Of a stretch of 64,000 nt of DNA, positions 8,844 to 17,503 are shown one piece after another (position 1 is the first letter of the stretch; every line of letters begins with the position of its first letter). The notes under the pieces were generated by a model. The model made no database searches. It had not been told where the DNA came from and saw nothing but the letters and a program-made list of their open reading frames with translations. The translations under genes were made by a program, and so were the position numbers. Origin of the DNA: Flagellimonas sediminis (GTDB lineage: Bacteria; Bacteroidota; Bacteroidia; Flavobacteriales; Flavobacteriaceae); the NCBI RefSeq assembly GCF_010500845.1, contig NZ_JAAAMI010000004.1, positions 332,260 through 396,259 on the forward strand. The letters run 5' to 3'.

Positions 8844-9755
8844 ATGTATAGTATAGGTGTTGATGTTGGGGGAAGTCACATTACTTCCTGTGTTTATAAC
8901 CATAAGACCCGGAAATTGGAAAAGGAAACCTTGTCCAACAAAAAGGTTGATCCGCAAGACAGTAAGACCAAAATCATTGATAATTGGGTTGCCTGTATAT
9001 CGGAAACTATCCGAAATTCCGCAGAGGACATCAACGGTATTGGCATGGCCATGCCCGGTCCTTTTGATTACTACAATGGCATATGCAAGATTGCCAATGT
9101 TGACAAGCTTCAGTCGTTGTATAATGTCAACATTAGGTTGGAATTGTCCGAAAGACTAAAAATCAAGCCTACCTATATTCGGTTTATCAACGATGCCTCA
9201 GCATTTTCCATTGCTGAAGCTTTGATAGGACCAGCTTCGGTCTACAACAAAATTGTAGCTATCACTTTGGGCACAGGGTTGGGAGCTAGTTTTTTAATCA
9301 ACGGAAGACCTATTATGAAAGATAAGAGCGTACCGGAAAGCGGGTATCTCTACAATCAATATTACCACAATACACTTGCTGATGAGCTTTTCTCAACACG
9401 TGGTATTATTAATGCCTATGCTAACAGGACAGGCAAGAGCGCCACTAACGTAAAGGACCTAAGTGAAGAAGCTAAAACCAATGGACACACAAGAAAGGTC
9501 TTTGAGGATTTTGGAACGAGATTGGGAGATTTCATCAGGCCCTATTTAAATGATTTTGATGCGGAAGCACTTGTTCTGGGGGGAAATATCTCAAAAGCTT
9601 TTGACTTGTTCGGACCATCTTTACAGGAACAGTTGGGCAGGATTCCTCAAATATATGTTTCTGAATTTGGTGAAGAAGCCGCCATCATTGGAAGTGCTTT
9701 GCTGCTGGACGAAGATTATTATTCCGAAATAAAGGAAGATTTAAAATTGATGTAA
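8844..9755 (+). CDS. ROK family sugar kinase
   Basis: A 303-residue cytoplasmic ROK protein without a helix-turn-helix, so a kinase and not a repressor. DVGGSH at residue 7 is the phosphate-binding loop, NDASAFSIAEA near residue 112 contains the catalytic Asp, and LGTGLGASFLINGRP near residue 140 is the second ATP motif. The CxCGxxGC zinc motif typical of ROK proteins is absent; only ESGYLYNQYYHN is seen there. Between isomerase and transporter its probable job is phosphorylation of mannose at the 6-position, but glucose or fructose are possible. Its TAA overlaps the ATG of the transporter by one base. Confidence 0.85.
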   Translation: MYSIGVDVGGSHITSCVYNHKTRKLEKETLSNKKVDPQDSKTKIIDNWVACISETIRNSAEDINGIGMAMPGPFDYYNGICKIANVDKLQSLYNVNIRLELSERLKIKPTYIRFINDASAFSIAEALIGPASVYNKIVAITLGTGLGASFLINGRPIMKDKSVPESGYLYNQYYHNTLADELFSTRGIINAYANRTGKSATNVKDLSEEAKTNGHTRKVFEDFGTRLGDFIRPYLNDFDAEALVLGGNISKAFDLFGPSLQEQLGRIPQIYVSEFGEEAAIIGSALLLDEDYYSEIKEDLKLM

Positions 9756-10909
9756 TGGCTGACAAAAAGACAAGTATTAAGGTTATCATTCCCGTTCTGC
9801 TATGCTATATAGTAATGGGATTTGTAGATATAGTAGGAGTATCCACGGGTTTTGCAAAAAGGGATTTTGACCTATCGCCAGAAATGGCCCAATTACTTCC
9901 TTCCATGGTTTTTGTGTGGTTCTTCTTTCTATCCATACCCATAGGTGTTTTACAGCATAATCTGGGCAAGCGTAAGATTTTGCTCGTTGGCATTTTGGTT
10001 ACAGCATTGGGAATGTTCTTGCCTTTCCTGCATTATTCTTATGTCATTTTACTGGCCTGCTTTGTTTTACTTGGGATAGGAAATACTATTATTCAGGTAT
10101 CATCCAATCCTTTGTTGCAAGATGTTGTGGCCAAAGAAAAGTTTTCCAGCTTCATGAGCCTTTCACAGTTCATTAAGGCAATTAGTTCGTTGCTGGGACC
10201 CTTGATAGTTACGTTCATGGTTTCCCAATATGGGGATTGGAAATTAGTTTTCATCGCGTACGGGATCTCTTCTACGCTGGCCGGTTTTTGGCTTATGGCC
10301 ACACCCATTGAAGAATCTTCTTCAGAGATCAAGGCCACCTTTGGTTCGGCTTTGAGCCTTTTAAAAAACTCATTTGTAGCATTAATGGTGCTTGCCATAT
10401 TCTTGATTGTTGGACTGGATGTGGGTATAAATACAAATATTCAAAATTTACTCATGCAGCAATTTGGGATAACCTTGGAAAGAGCTTCACTTGGGATAAG
10501 CGTCTATTTTACCGCATTGATGATCACCCGTTTTTTTGGGGCCGTTTTGTTATCCAAGATAGATAATCCCAAATTTTTGTTATGGTCCGCCCTCGCCACA
10601 GTTTTACTATTATTCGGATTGATTTTTTCAACCTCGCCGATGATGGCAAATGTGATGATTTTTCTTGTGGGAATTGCTTCAGGGAATTTCTTCCCCATTG
10701 TTTTTTCGCTAACCGTCAACAAAATGCCAGAACGCGCCAATGAGATTTCCGGTTTAATGATCATGGCGGTTGTTGGAGGCGCCATTATTCCACCGCTCAT
10801 GGGACTGATCAATACAAATTTTGGGGTGCAACTAAGTTTTGGGGTACTGGTCCTTTGTGCCGCCTATGTTTTTATGACCTATTTCATCTTTAAAAAAAGT
10901 AAGCAATGA
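9755..10909 (+). CDS. MFS sugar transporter (FucP-like)
   Basis: A 384-residue inner-membrane protein with about twelve transmembrane segments, of the FucP/glucose-galactose branch of the major facilitator superfamily. Seen features are the first helix VIIPVLLCYIVMGFVDIVGV, the loop LGKRKILLVG, and NTIIQVSSNPLLQDV near residue 111, a FucP-like sequence in helix 4. It should import the monosaccharide freed in the periplasm by the GH92 enzymes, by proton symport. Its start overlaps the ROK stop (TAATG) and its stop overlaps the second GH92 start (ATGA), so the three genes are tightly coupled. Confidence 0.85.
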   Translation: MADKKTSIKVIIPVLLCYIVMGFVDIVGVSTGFAKRDFDLSPEMAQLLPSMVFVWFFFLSIPIGVLQHNLGKRKILLVGILVTALGMFLPFLHYSYVILLACFVLLGIGNTIIQVSSNPLLQDVVAKEKFSSFMSLSQFIKAISSLLGPLIVTFMVSQYGDWKLVFIAYGISSTLAGFWLMATPIEESSSEIKATFGSALSLLKNSFVALMVLAIFLIVGLDVGINTNIQNLLMQQFGITLERASLGISVYFTALMITRFFGAVLLSKIDNPKFLLWSALATVLLLFGLIFSTSPMMANVMIFLVGIASGNFFPIVFSLTVNKMPERANEISGLMIMAVVGGAIIPPLMGLINTNFGVQLSFGVLVLCAAYVFMTYFIFKKSKQ

Positions 10910-13257
10910 TTTATCGCTATTTGACCGTATTGGCCATTTTATTTTTAGGGTGCAACTCTCCTAAAGACACACCTTCTGGTACCGTGGATGAAGATTCGCC
11001 TTTAAACTGGGTAGACCCCAATATAGGTACGGCGCATAGTCGTTGGTTCTTCTACACTCCAGCTTCCATGCCTTTTGGCATGGCAAAACTGGGACCATCC
11101 ACAAACGGAAGTTTTGGTAATTTACACGGTTGGGATGCTACAGGTTATGACTCTAGACATAATACCATTGAGGGGTTTGCCAACCTGCATGAATTTCAAA
11201 TAGGTGGATTTCTTTTTGCAGCGATGACCGGTGATCTAAAAACAATCCCTGGGGAGCTTGAAAAACCCGAAACAGGGTATCGCTCCAGTTTTGACCGAAA
11301 GGATGAAACTGCCCGTCCTGGATATTACAAGGTCAAACTAAAGGACTACGGAATTACAGCAGAACTTACCGCAACACAACGTGTGGGATTTCACAAATAC
11401 ACCTATCCTAAAAGCAATAGTTCCTACATAATCCTAGACATCGGAAATGAACTTGGGGAAAGTGGGGACGTCAAGGATGCGGCTGTGGAATATGATGCAG
11501 AAAGCAACTCCTTTACCGGCTGGGTGACCACCTATCCCAAATACGTTCAAAAATATCAACAAGGTGCAGAAATTAAGATGTACGTCGTTGGAAAGCTTGA
11601 TAAAAAACCAGTGGAAGCAGGGACGTTCATCCATGAAAAACAGTTTAAAGATGTGCTGAAACAACAGGGTGAAGGTGCTGGAATTTATTTGCGCTATGAA
11701 ACGGAGGAAAATGAATCTGTTGAAATCAAGGCCGGATTTTCCTACACTTCCATAGAAAATGCCTGGGCCAATCTCAAAGCCGAAGCCGAGAACATGAACT
11801 TTGACCAGGCCCTTGCCATTGCAACGGATACATGGCAAAATGAACTGTCTAAAATCAAAGTTACGGATACTTCCAAAGTCAATAAGACCAAATTCTACAC
11901 CGGACTTTTCCATGCTTTGTTGGGAAGGGGGCTTGCAAGTGACGTTAATGGGCAATTTCCACAAAATGATGGCAGTGTAGGGCAAATTCCGCTTGATGAG
12001 AATGGATATCCTGAATTCAACTTCTACAATACGGATGCCGTATGGGGGGCTTTCTGGAACCTTACGCAATTATGGACACTTGTCTGGCCCGAGTATTATA
12101 ATGATTTGGTGCAAACGCATCTGGCCGTCTACAAAAACTCAGGATGGTTGGGAGATGGTTTGGCAAATTCACGGTTTGTTTCCGGCGTGGGGACCAATTT
12201 TGTTAGTTTGATCATCGCCTCAGCCTATCAGGCAGGCATCCGAGATTATGATGTGGAGCTTGCTTTTAAGGCCGCCTATGAAAATGAGGTAAGGTTCAAG
12301 GATAGGATTGAGGGTGCAGGTAAGACCGACCTGAGAACGTTCGTTGAAAACGGTTACGTACCATATACCGGAGGTATGGAAACTACCGATGAAGGCTCTG
12401 GATTTTCCGTTTCCCACACCTTGGAATATTGTTTTAGCTCCTATGCCGTTGCACAGTTTGCAAAAGCATTGGGCAAACAAAAGGAGTACGAAGAATTGAT
12501 TGAACTTTCCGAAAACTGGAAGAACCTATATGACGAGCAAACAGATTTTATAAGGCCTAGGGATAAAAATGGAAAATTCCTCAATGATTTTGACCCTTTT
12601 GCTCCATGGATAGGCTATCAGGAAGGAAACGCATGGCAGTATACCTTTTATGTTCCGCACCAGCCTAAGGAACTGGTAGCGAAAATGGGAGAGGAAAAAT
12701 TCGTCAAACGTCTTGATTCCATTTTTACAGTATCTGAACAAACCAAGTTTGGCGGAGAAGACATCGATGCCTTTGCCGGTCTTAATTACCTGTACAATCA
12801 AGGAAATCAACCCAATCTTCATATCGCTTACCTGTTCAATTTTACCAACCAGCCTTGGCTTACTCAGAAATGGACACGCAAGATTTGTGATGGTTTTTAT
12901 GGAACAGAACCCATTCATGGCTATGGCTATGGACAAGACGAAGACCAAGGGCAACTGGGTGCATGGTATACTATGGCGGCAATAGGACTTTTCGATGTTG
13001 GAGCGCTTGTGGACATAGACCCTTCCTTTAAGCTCACCTCCCCTATCTTTGAAAAAATTGAAATAACCACCGGATGGGGAAGTAAGGTGACCATCAATAC
13101 CCATAACAATCTCCCCAAGAATTATTATATATCTTCTTTGAAGATAGATAACAAGGTATTCAATAAAAACTCCATAAAACTTAAGAAGCTAAAAACTGAC
13201 CTTATCATGGACCTTGAACTGTCCCCGGAACCCAATAAAGAACTTTTTATAAATTAG
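10906..13257 (+). CDS. GH92 family alpha-mannosidase-like lipoprotein
   Basis: A 783-residue lipoprotein with lipobox LFLGC (Cys16). After the signal the GH92 fold begins at once; the N-terminal sugar-binding domain of the upstream paralogue is missing. IGTAHSRW at residues 40-47, the tryptophan-rich AVWGAFWNLTQLW stretch near residue 377 and DEDQGQLGAWYTMAAIGLF near residue 680 align with the same places in the gene at 5574. The two paralogues are clearly diverged, so they probably cut different linkages or sit in different compartments. Last gene of the operon; a gene in the opposite direction follows after 28 bases, and no clear terminator is visible between them. Confidence 0.85.
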   Translation: MIYRYLTVLAILFLGCNSPKDTPSGTVDEDSPLNWVDPNIGTAHSRWFFYTPASMPFGMAKLGPSTNGSFGNLHGWDATGYDSRHNTIEGFANLHEFQIGGFLFAAMTGDLKTIPGELEKPETGYRSSFDRKDETARPGYYKVKLKDYGITAELTATQRVGFHKYTYPKSNSSYIILDIGNELGESGDVKDAAVEYDAESNSFTGWVTTYPKYVQKYQQGAEIKMYVVGKLDKKPVEAGTFIHEKQFKDVLKQQGEGAGIYLRYETEENESVEIKAGFSYTSIENAWANLKAEAENMNFDQALAIATDTWQNELSKIKVTDTSKVNKTKFYTGLFHALLGRGLASDVNGQFPQNDGSVGQIPLDENGYPEFNFYNTDAVWGAFWNLTQLWTLVWPEYYNDLVQTHLAVYKNSGWLGDGLANSRFVSGVGTNFVSLIIASAYQAGIRDYDVELAFKAAYENEVRFKDRIEGAGKTDLRTFVENGYVPYTGGMETTDEGSGFSVSHTLEYCFSSYAVAQFAKALGKQKEYEELIELSENWKNLYDEQTDFIRPRDKNGKFLNDFDPFAPWIGYQEGNAWQYTFYVPHQPKELVAKMGEEKFVKRLDSIFTVSEQTKFGGEDIDAFAGLNYLYNQGNQPNLHIAYLFNFTNQPWLTQKWTRKICDGFYGTEPIHGYGYGQDEDQGQLGAWYTMAAIGLFDVGALVDIDPSFKLTSPIFEKIEITTGWGSKVTINTHNNLPKNYYISSLKIDNKVFNKNSIKLKKLKTDLIMDLELSPEPNKELFIN

Positions 13258-13285
13258 ATATAAGTCAGGTAGTAATTTAACTTTT

Positions 13286-14578
13286 TCAATTAACGGAATC
13301 CGCGTATTCATCCAATAGCGCGATTGCCTTGTAAAGTACCCCGGCAGAACCTCGAAAAGTTCCTGAACCTTCCGGTTTGTTGTCCACGGTATACCATTCA
13401 TAGAACCCATTGTTCTTTACAACCCTGTCGGTCATGGGCAACAACTGTTCATACGCTTCCTTTATGAATCCATTCTTTATCAATTCTTGAATCATACGCC
13501 CGCCAAACCATGTCCAGTCCCCTCCGTTTTGATAACCATAGGGGTACATGCCCTTGTTTTCAAATGCCCATTCGGGATAAGGTGGATATAAAGTCAATCC
13601 AATGGATCCTGCCCCAGAAGCTTTTACGTTGGTGATCATTTTGTCCAACGATACTCTTATTTGATCTTTGGTCAAAAGTCCGGCCTCAATGGCCACCGCA
13701 GTGCCGCCGTGATAATAAATTTCGTTTTCATTAAAATCCTTGGGGTAGGGAGAGGCATCAAGATATACATGAGGAATAAATTTTTGATTCTTCTTATCCC
13801 ACAATCCCTTCATGGTATTCTTTGCAATTTTTTTTCTGATTTTTTCCCATTTTACGGAGGTCTCGGGAATCACTTCCATCATATTATCAAGAGCGATAAG
13901 CATCATGGCATTGTCATAGATGTCTACACAGTAGCTGGTATCATCCGTAATGTAGACGCCCCATGGGTGCGTGTGTTGCACATCACCCCAATCTGCAGTA
14001 GTGGCCCCATAGATAAGTCCAAATTTATCGCTCCAACGATGATCTAACAGAAATTGCATGGCCATTTCCATGCGTTGTGCCACGGTATACTCACCTACCA
14101 TTTTATTTAGAAAATGGAGGTTCCCCGTTTTCTTCACATACTTGTACACGGCTTGTACCAAAGAGCTTTCATGATCTGTTTCCACTGTATTTTTGTGTCC
14201 ACAATAATCGGGTTCCAGATCAGAATAAATGTAGGTATATCCTCCCTCCTGCTTCACTGCCTTTTCTTTGGGGATAAATCCATCTATTATGTTTCCATCT
14301 TCGCCTTGGAGCCGAAAAAAGACCAAAAGGTTCTCCTCAAGTACAACGGGGTCAAATACCTCCGCGGAAAGTTCAATAAACGTGTTGTAGTCCCTAATCC
14401 AAACTTCTCCGTACCCATCCCCTGCATTAAAACCGGTCTTTACAATATCTAGGGCTCTTCGTTGTACCTCATCAAAGTTTTTATTGGTTTTGATCATCAG
14501 GGCCAAATCTGCATCTTGCCTTTGTGCCTGACCAACCGTGAAGCATAGTATGGCCATCGCCACTAAAATTCTATCCAT
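13286..14578 (-). CDS. (alpha/alpha)6-barrel glycosidase, secreted
   Basis: A 430-residue protein with a signal peptide (cut about after AQA, residue 19). The repeats of helices with acidic loops (GYGEVWIRDYNTFIEL near residue 55, ETDHESSLVQAVYKYV near 133, QNGGDWTWFGGRMIQEL near 355, and FRGSAGVLYKAI near 413) are those of six-hairpin glycosidases, related to GH63/GH37/MGH1-type enzymes. Conserved Asp and Glu in the first and last of these could be catalytic. The substrate cannot be fixed; a glucosidase or rhamnosidase-like role is possible. It is the last gene of a four-gene minus-strand operon headed by the DUF1553 protein, which links that module to glycan processing. Confidence 0.75.
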   Translation of the reverse strand: MDRILVAMAILCFTVGQAQRQDADLALMIKTNKNFDEVQRRALDIVKTGFNAGDGYGEVWIRDYNTFIELSAEVFDPVVLEENLLVFFRLQGEDGNIIDGFIPKEKAVKQEGGYTYIYSDLEPDYCGHKNTVETDHESSLVQAVYKYVKKTGNLHFLNKMVGEYTVAQRMEMAMQFLLDHRWSDKFGLIYGATTADWGDVQHTHPWGVYITDDTSYCVDIYDNAMMLIALDNMMEVIPETSVKWEKIRKKIAKNTMKGLWDKKNQKFIPHVYLDASPYPKDFNENEIYYHGGTAVAIEAGLLTKDQIRVSLDKMITNVKASGAGSIGLTLYPPYPEWAFENKGMYPYGYQNGGDWTWFGGRMIQELIKNGFIKEAYEQLLPMTDRVVKNNGFYEWYTVDNKPEGSGTFRGSAGVLYKAIALLDEYADSVN

Positions 14579-14628
14579 CTTTTTATTTTATCCATTTAGG
14601 CCCTGCCGAGCACTATTTTTAGAGGCAA

Positions 14629-16041
14629 TCAAGGCACCTCAACCGGAGCTTCATCATCCATCCCTAATCCAAAATCAATTTGTAAATCGGGTCTATTTTT
14701 ATACAAGTCCGCCAGTGCTGCCCTGGAAACATTGGTTTCCCACAGGTATAAGCTTTTTAGTTCAGGTAAACTTTCAAAAGTTGCTATACTTTCATCGCCA
14801 ATAGCCGTTCCGTAAACCTTCAACAGTCTTAACCTTTTAAGGTTTACGAGCTTTTTGATTTCTTTATCCGTAACAGGGGTATTATCAATTTCCAGAACTT
14901 CCAAGTTTATGCAGGTTTCAATCAGGTTCATTTCAACTTCTCCTATGGGAATTCCACTAAGGTCCAATTCAACAATGTTATTGGCCACTTTTTGCAAGTT
15001 GACAAGAACACTGGAATCATAGGTAGGTGGCTTGAACATATCCACAGAAATGGCGTTGGAATTTGCCGCAATCCTGTTCAATGAAAGGTAATTGGTAGCC
15101 AAATCTTGAATTACGCTGTCCTCCACTTTTGGAAATGCCGCCCACTTGCTCATGGGATCCCCCATCATCATTGATTTTATGAGACCGATCAATGGTTCCG
15201 GTTCTATCAGGTCTGACAATCGCTCTTTATCAGATGCACCAAGGGCAATCCATCGTTCCAAAATTTCCTTTTCATCGTCGGTCAATTGTGTTTTACCTTC
15301 AGGTGGCATATGATTTTCGTCTTCCAAAGGAATATGCAAACGTTTTATCATTTCACTTTCTTCGGGCTTTCCGGGCACCAATGTTTTACCATTCTTTCCC
15401 CCTTTTAAAATCATATCAATAGATGTCATCAATAACTGGCCCTTCTGCTTGTTCGGGTTATGGCAACCCACACATTTGTCCTTTAACATAGGTTCGATAA
15501 TGTCGGTATAAACAAGTGGATTTTCGGGTATCTGCTTTTCCCTCACACTTTTAGGAAGTGCCAGAAAATCTTCACCATGGGTCAACATTCCCCCATAATG
15601 TGCCGTTATAACAATGACAACAAGCAATAATGCCAAAGGTACCTTAAGCAACGTCTTTGGCTTTACATCCAATTCCGATAGTGAATACCACCCCATCGCG
15701 GTTAAGGCAACCCCAGCTCCAAGCCATTGGTGCCATACAAGCAAACTCCCTTTAGCCGTAGTTTCATGACCCAAAAAAAAACCGGATACAGCCGTTAATA
15801 AAGCAGATAGTGCTGCGATTGCCAAAAGTAGCCGAGGAACCTTCTTCCCCGTCAATCCCAAAAAAATGGCCAAAATCAATAGTACTATGGGAAAATGGAG
15901 CAATACGGGATGCCAATGACCCAACCAAGAAACCAAACTTGGCAACGTTATATATGATTGAAAAACAAGACAAAAAACAAGAAATACCGAAAGGGCCAAC
16001 ATGGTATAATTAAGCAATCGATATAAAGTGTCATCTTTCAT
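14629..16041 (-). CDS. Membrane cytochrome c (PSCyt1-type) protein with LRR-like tail
   Basis: A 470-residue protein. Five or so transmembrane helices fill residues 10-165 (DUF2231-like membrane domain; HWHPVLLHFPIVLLILAIFLG is characteristic). Residues about 180-290 form a cytochrome domain of the planctomycete type with a CVGCH haem c site. Residues 330-455 have leucine-rich repeat spacing (LDLSGI, LEIDNT, LKVYGT, LYLWET). Such proteins are common in Planctomycetes and Verrucomicrobia and rarer in Flavobacteriia. They probably pass electrons to or from the periplasmic partners encoded just upstream. Only five bases separate it from the DUF1501 gene, so the genes form one operon. Confidence 0.8.
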   Translation of the reverse strand: MKDDTLYRLLNYTMLALSVFLVFCLVFQSYITLPSLVSWLGHWHPVLLHFPIVLLILAIFLGLTGKKVPRLLLAIAALSALLTAVSGFFLGHETTAKGSLLVWHQWLGAGVALTAMGWYSLSELDVKPKTLLKVPLALLLVVIVITAHYGGMLTHGEDFLALPKSVREKQIPENPLVYTDIIEPMLKDKCVGCHNPNKQKGQLLMTSIDMILKGGKNGKTLVPGKPEESEMIKRLHIPLEDENHMPPEGKTQLTDDEKEILERWIALGASDKERLSDLIEPEPLIGLIKSMMMGDPMSKWAAFPKVEDSVIQDLATNYLSLNRIAANSNAISVDMFKPPTYDSSVLVNLQKVANNIVELDLSGIPIGEVEMNLIETCINLEVLEIDNTPVTDKEIKKLVNLKRLRLLKVYGTAIGDESIATFESLPELKSLYLWETNVSRAALADLYKNRPDLQIDFGLGMDDEAPVEVP

Positions 16042-16045
16042 TTTA

Positions 16046-17500
16046 CTAAATTAAAAGGTCTTTTACAACGGTACCAGCAACATCCGTTAGACGAAAACGC
16101 CTGCCTTGATATTTATAGGTAAGTTGTTCATGATCTAAGCCCAGTGCATACATTAAAGTGGCATGGAAATCATTGATATGCACCGGATTTTCGACGACAT
16201 TGTAACCAAATTCATCTGTCTGTCCGTAATTTAATCCAGGTTTTATGCCTCCTCCGGCCATCCAGATACTAAAAGCCCTTGGATGATGGTCCCTACCATA
16301 GTTGGTTGGATCAAACTTACCCTGACAGTAATTTCCACGGCCAAATTCACCACCCCATATGACCAAGGTATCTTCCAACATTCCACGTTGTTTTAAATCC
16401 AAGACGAGGGCTGCGGAGGCTTGGTCAACATCCTTGGCCTGACCTGCCATTTCATTAGGCAAGTTTCCATGCTGGTCCCAACCTTGATGGTACAACTGTA
16501 TGAACCGCACGCCATTTTCTGCCAACCTACGTGCTTGCAATGCGTTTGCGGCATAGGTTCCCGGAACTTGACAGTCTTCGCCATAAAGTTTTATGATGGA
16601 TTCCGGTTCTTTGGAAATATCCATGACATCGGGTACCGACATCTGCATTCGATAGGCCATTTCATATTGGGCAATTCGCGATTCTATTTCATCGTCACCC
16701 GTTTCTACATGATGCAATTTATTAAGTTGGGAAACCTCGTTCAATAGATGCCGCTTGTCCGACCTTGATATACCATCGGGGTCATTAAGATAGAGAACAG
16801 GATCCTTACCGGAGCGCAACAATACCCCTTGATGTTTGGAATCTAAAAAACCACTTGACCATAATTTGGAGTAAAGTCCCTGACTGTTGCCCTTGCCTCT
16901 TGATGTCAATACCACAAAGGATGGAAGGTTCTTATTCTCGCTTCCCAATCCGTAACTCATCCAAGAACCCATGCTTGGTCTACCTGAAATCTGGCTACCG
17001 GTCTGGAAAAAGGTAATCGCAGGATCATGGTTTATGGCTTCGGTATGCATACTTCGTATTACCGTAATCTCATCTGCAATCTTCGCAATATGGGGAAAGT
17101 AATCGCTTATCCATGTACCGCTTTGCCCATACTGATTAAAGTTGACAGCCGGTGGCATCAGCGGAAATTTGGCCTGATCTGCGGTCATACCCGTCAATCG
17201 TTGTCCATTACGAATGGATTCCGGTAAATCCTCTCCCATCCTCTTACGTAAAGTAGGTTTATAATCGAAGGATTCCAATTGCGATGGTGCCCCGGCCTGA
17301 AATAAATAAATGACCCGTTTTGCCTTTGGCGCAAAATGAGGGATGCCCAAGGGCATTTCCAATACATTTTTTTGGCTGCTGCTGAACAAATCCGGTATTA
17401 ACAAAGAACCCAATGCCATGGAACCAATCCCGACACTTAACTGTGAAAAGAAATGCCTTCTATTATGCTTTAACGGGTTTTTATCTTCATTTTTTTCCAT
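16046..17500 (-). CDS. DUF1501 family protein, Tat-exported
   Basis: A 484-residue protein with a twin-arginine signal (NRRHFFSQLSVGIGSMALG, residues 13-31). The body is DUF1501, a domain with a sulfatase/alkaline-phosphatase-like core; visible marks are YLFQAGAPSQLESFDYKP near residue 65, IRSMHTEAINHDPA near 151 and WGGEFGR near 382, followed by GRDHHPRAFSIWMAGGG. The biochemical activity of DUF1501 is unknown. It nearly always pairs with a DUF1549/DUF1553 cytochrome protein, and it does so here, four bases downstream of it. Confidence 0.85.
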   Translation of the reverse strand: MEKNEDKNPLKHNRRHFFSQLSVGIGSMALGSLLIPDLFSSSQKNVLEMPLGIPHFAPKAKRVIYLFQAGAPSQLESFDYKPTLRKRMGEDLPESIRNGQRLTGMTADQAKFPLMPPAVNFNQYGQSGTWISDYFPHIAKIADEITVIRSMHTEAINHDPAITFFQTGSQISGRPSMGSWMSYGLGSENKNLPSFVVLTSRGKGNSQGLYSKLWSSGFLDSKHQGVLLRSGKDPVLYLNDPDGISRSDKRHLLNEVSQLNKLHHVETGDDEIESRIAQYEMAYRMQMSVPDVMDISKEPESIIKLYGEDCQVPGTYAANALQARRLAENGVRFIQLYHQGWDQHGNLPNEMAGQAKDVDQASAALVLDLKQRGMLEDTLVIWGGEFGRGNYCQGKFDPTNYGRDHHPRAFSIWMAGGGIKPGLNYGQTDEFGYNVVENPVHINDFHATLMYALGLDHEQLTYKYQGRRFRLTDVAGTVVKDLLI

Positions 17501-17503
17501 AAG

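Noticed and set aside
13258..13285. Terminator between the convergent GH92 and glycosidase genes
   Set aside because: Only 28 AT-rich bases with no stable hairpin.
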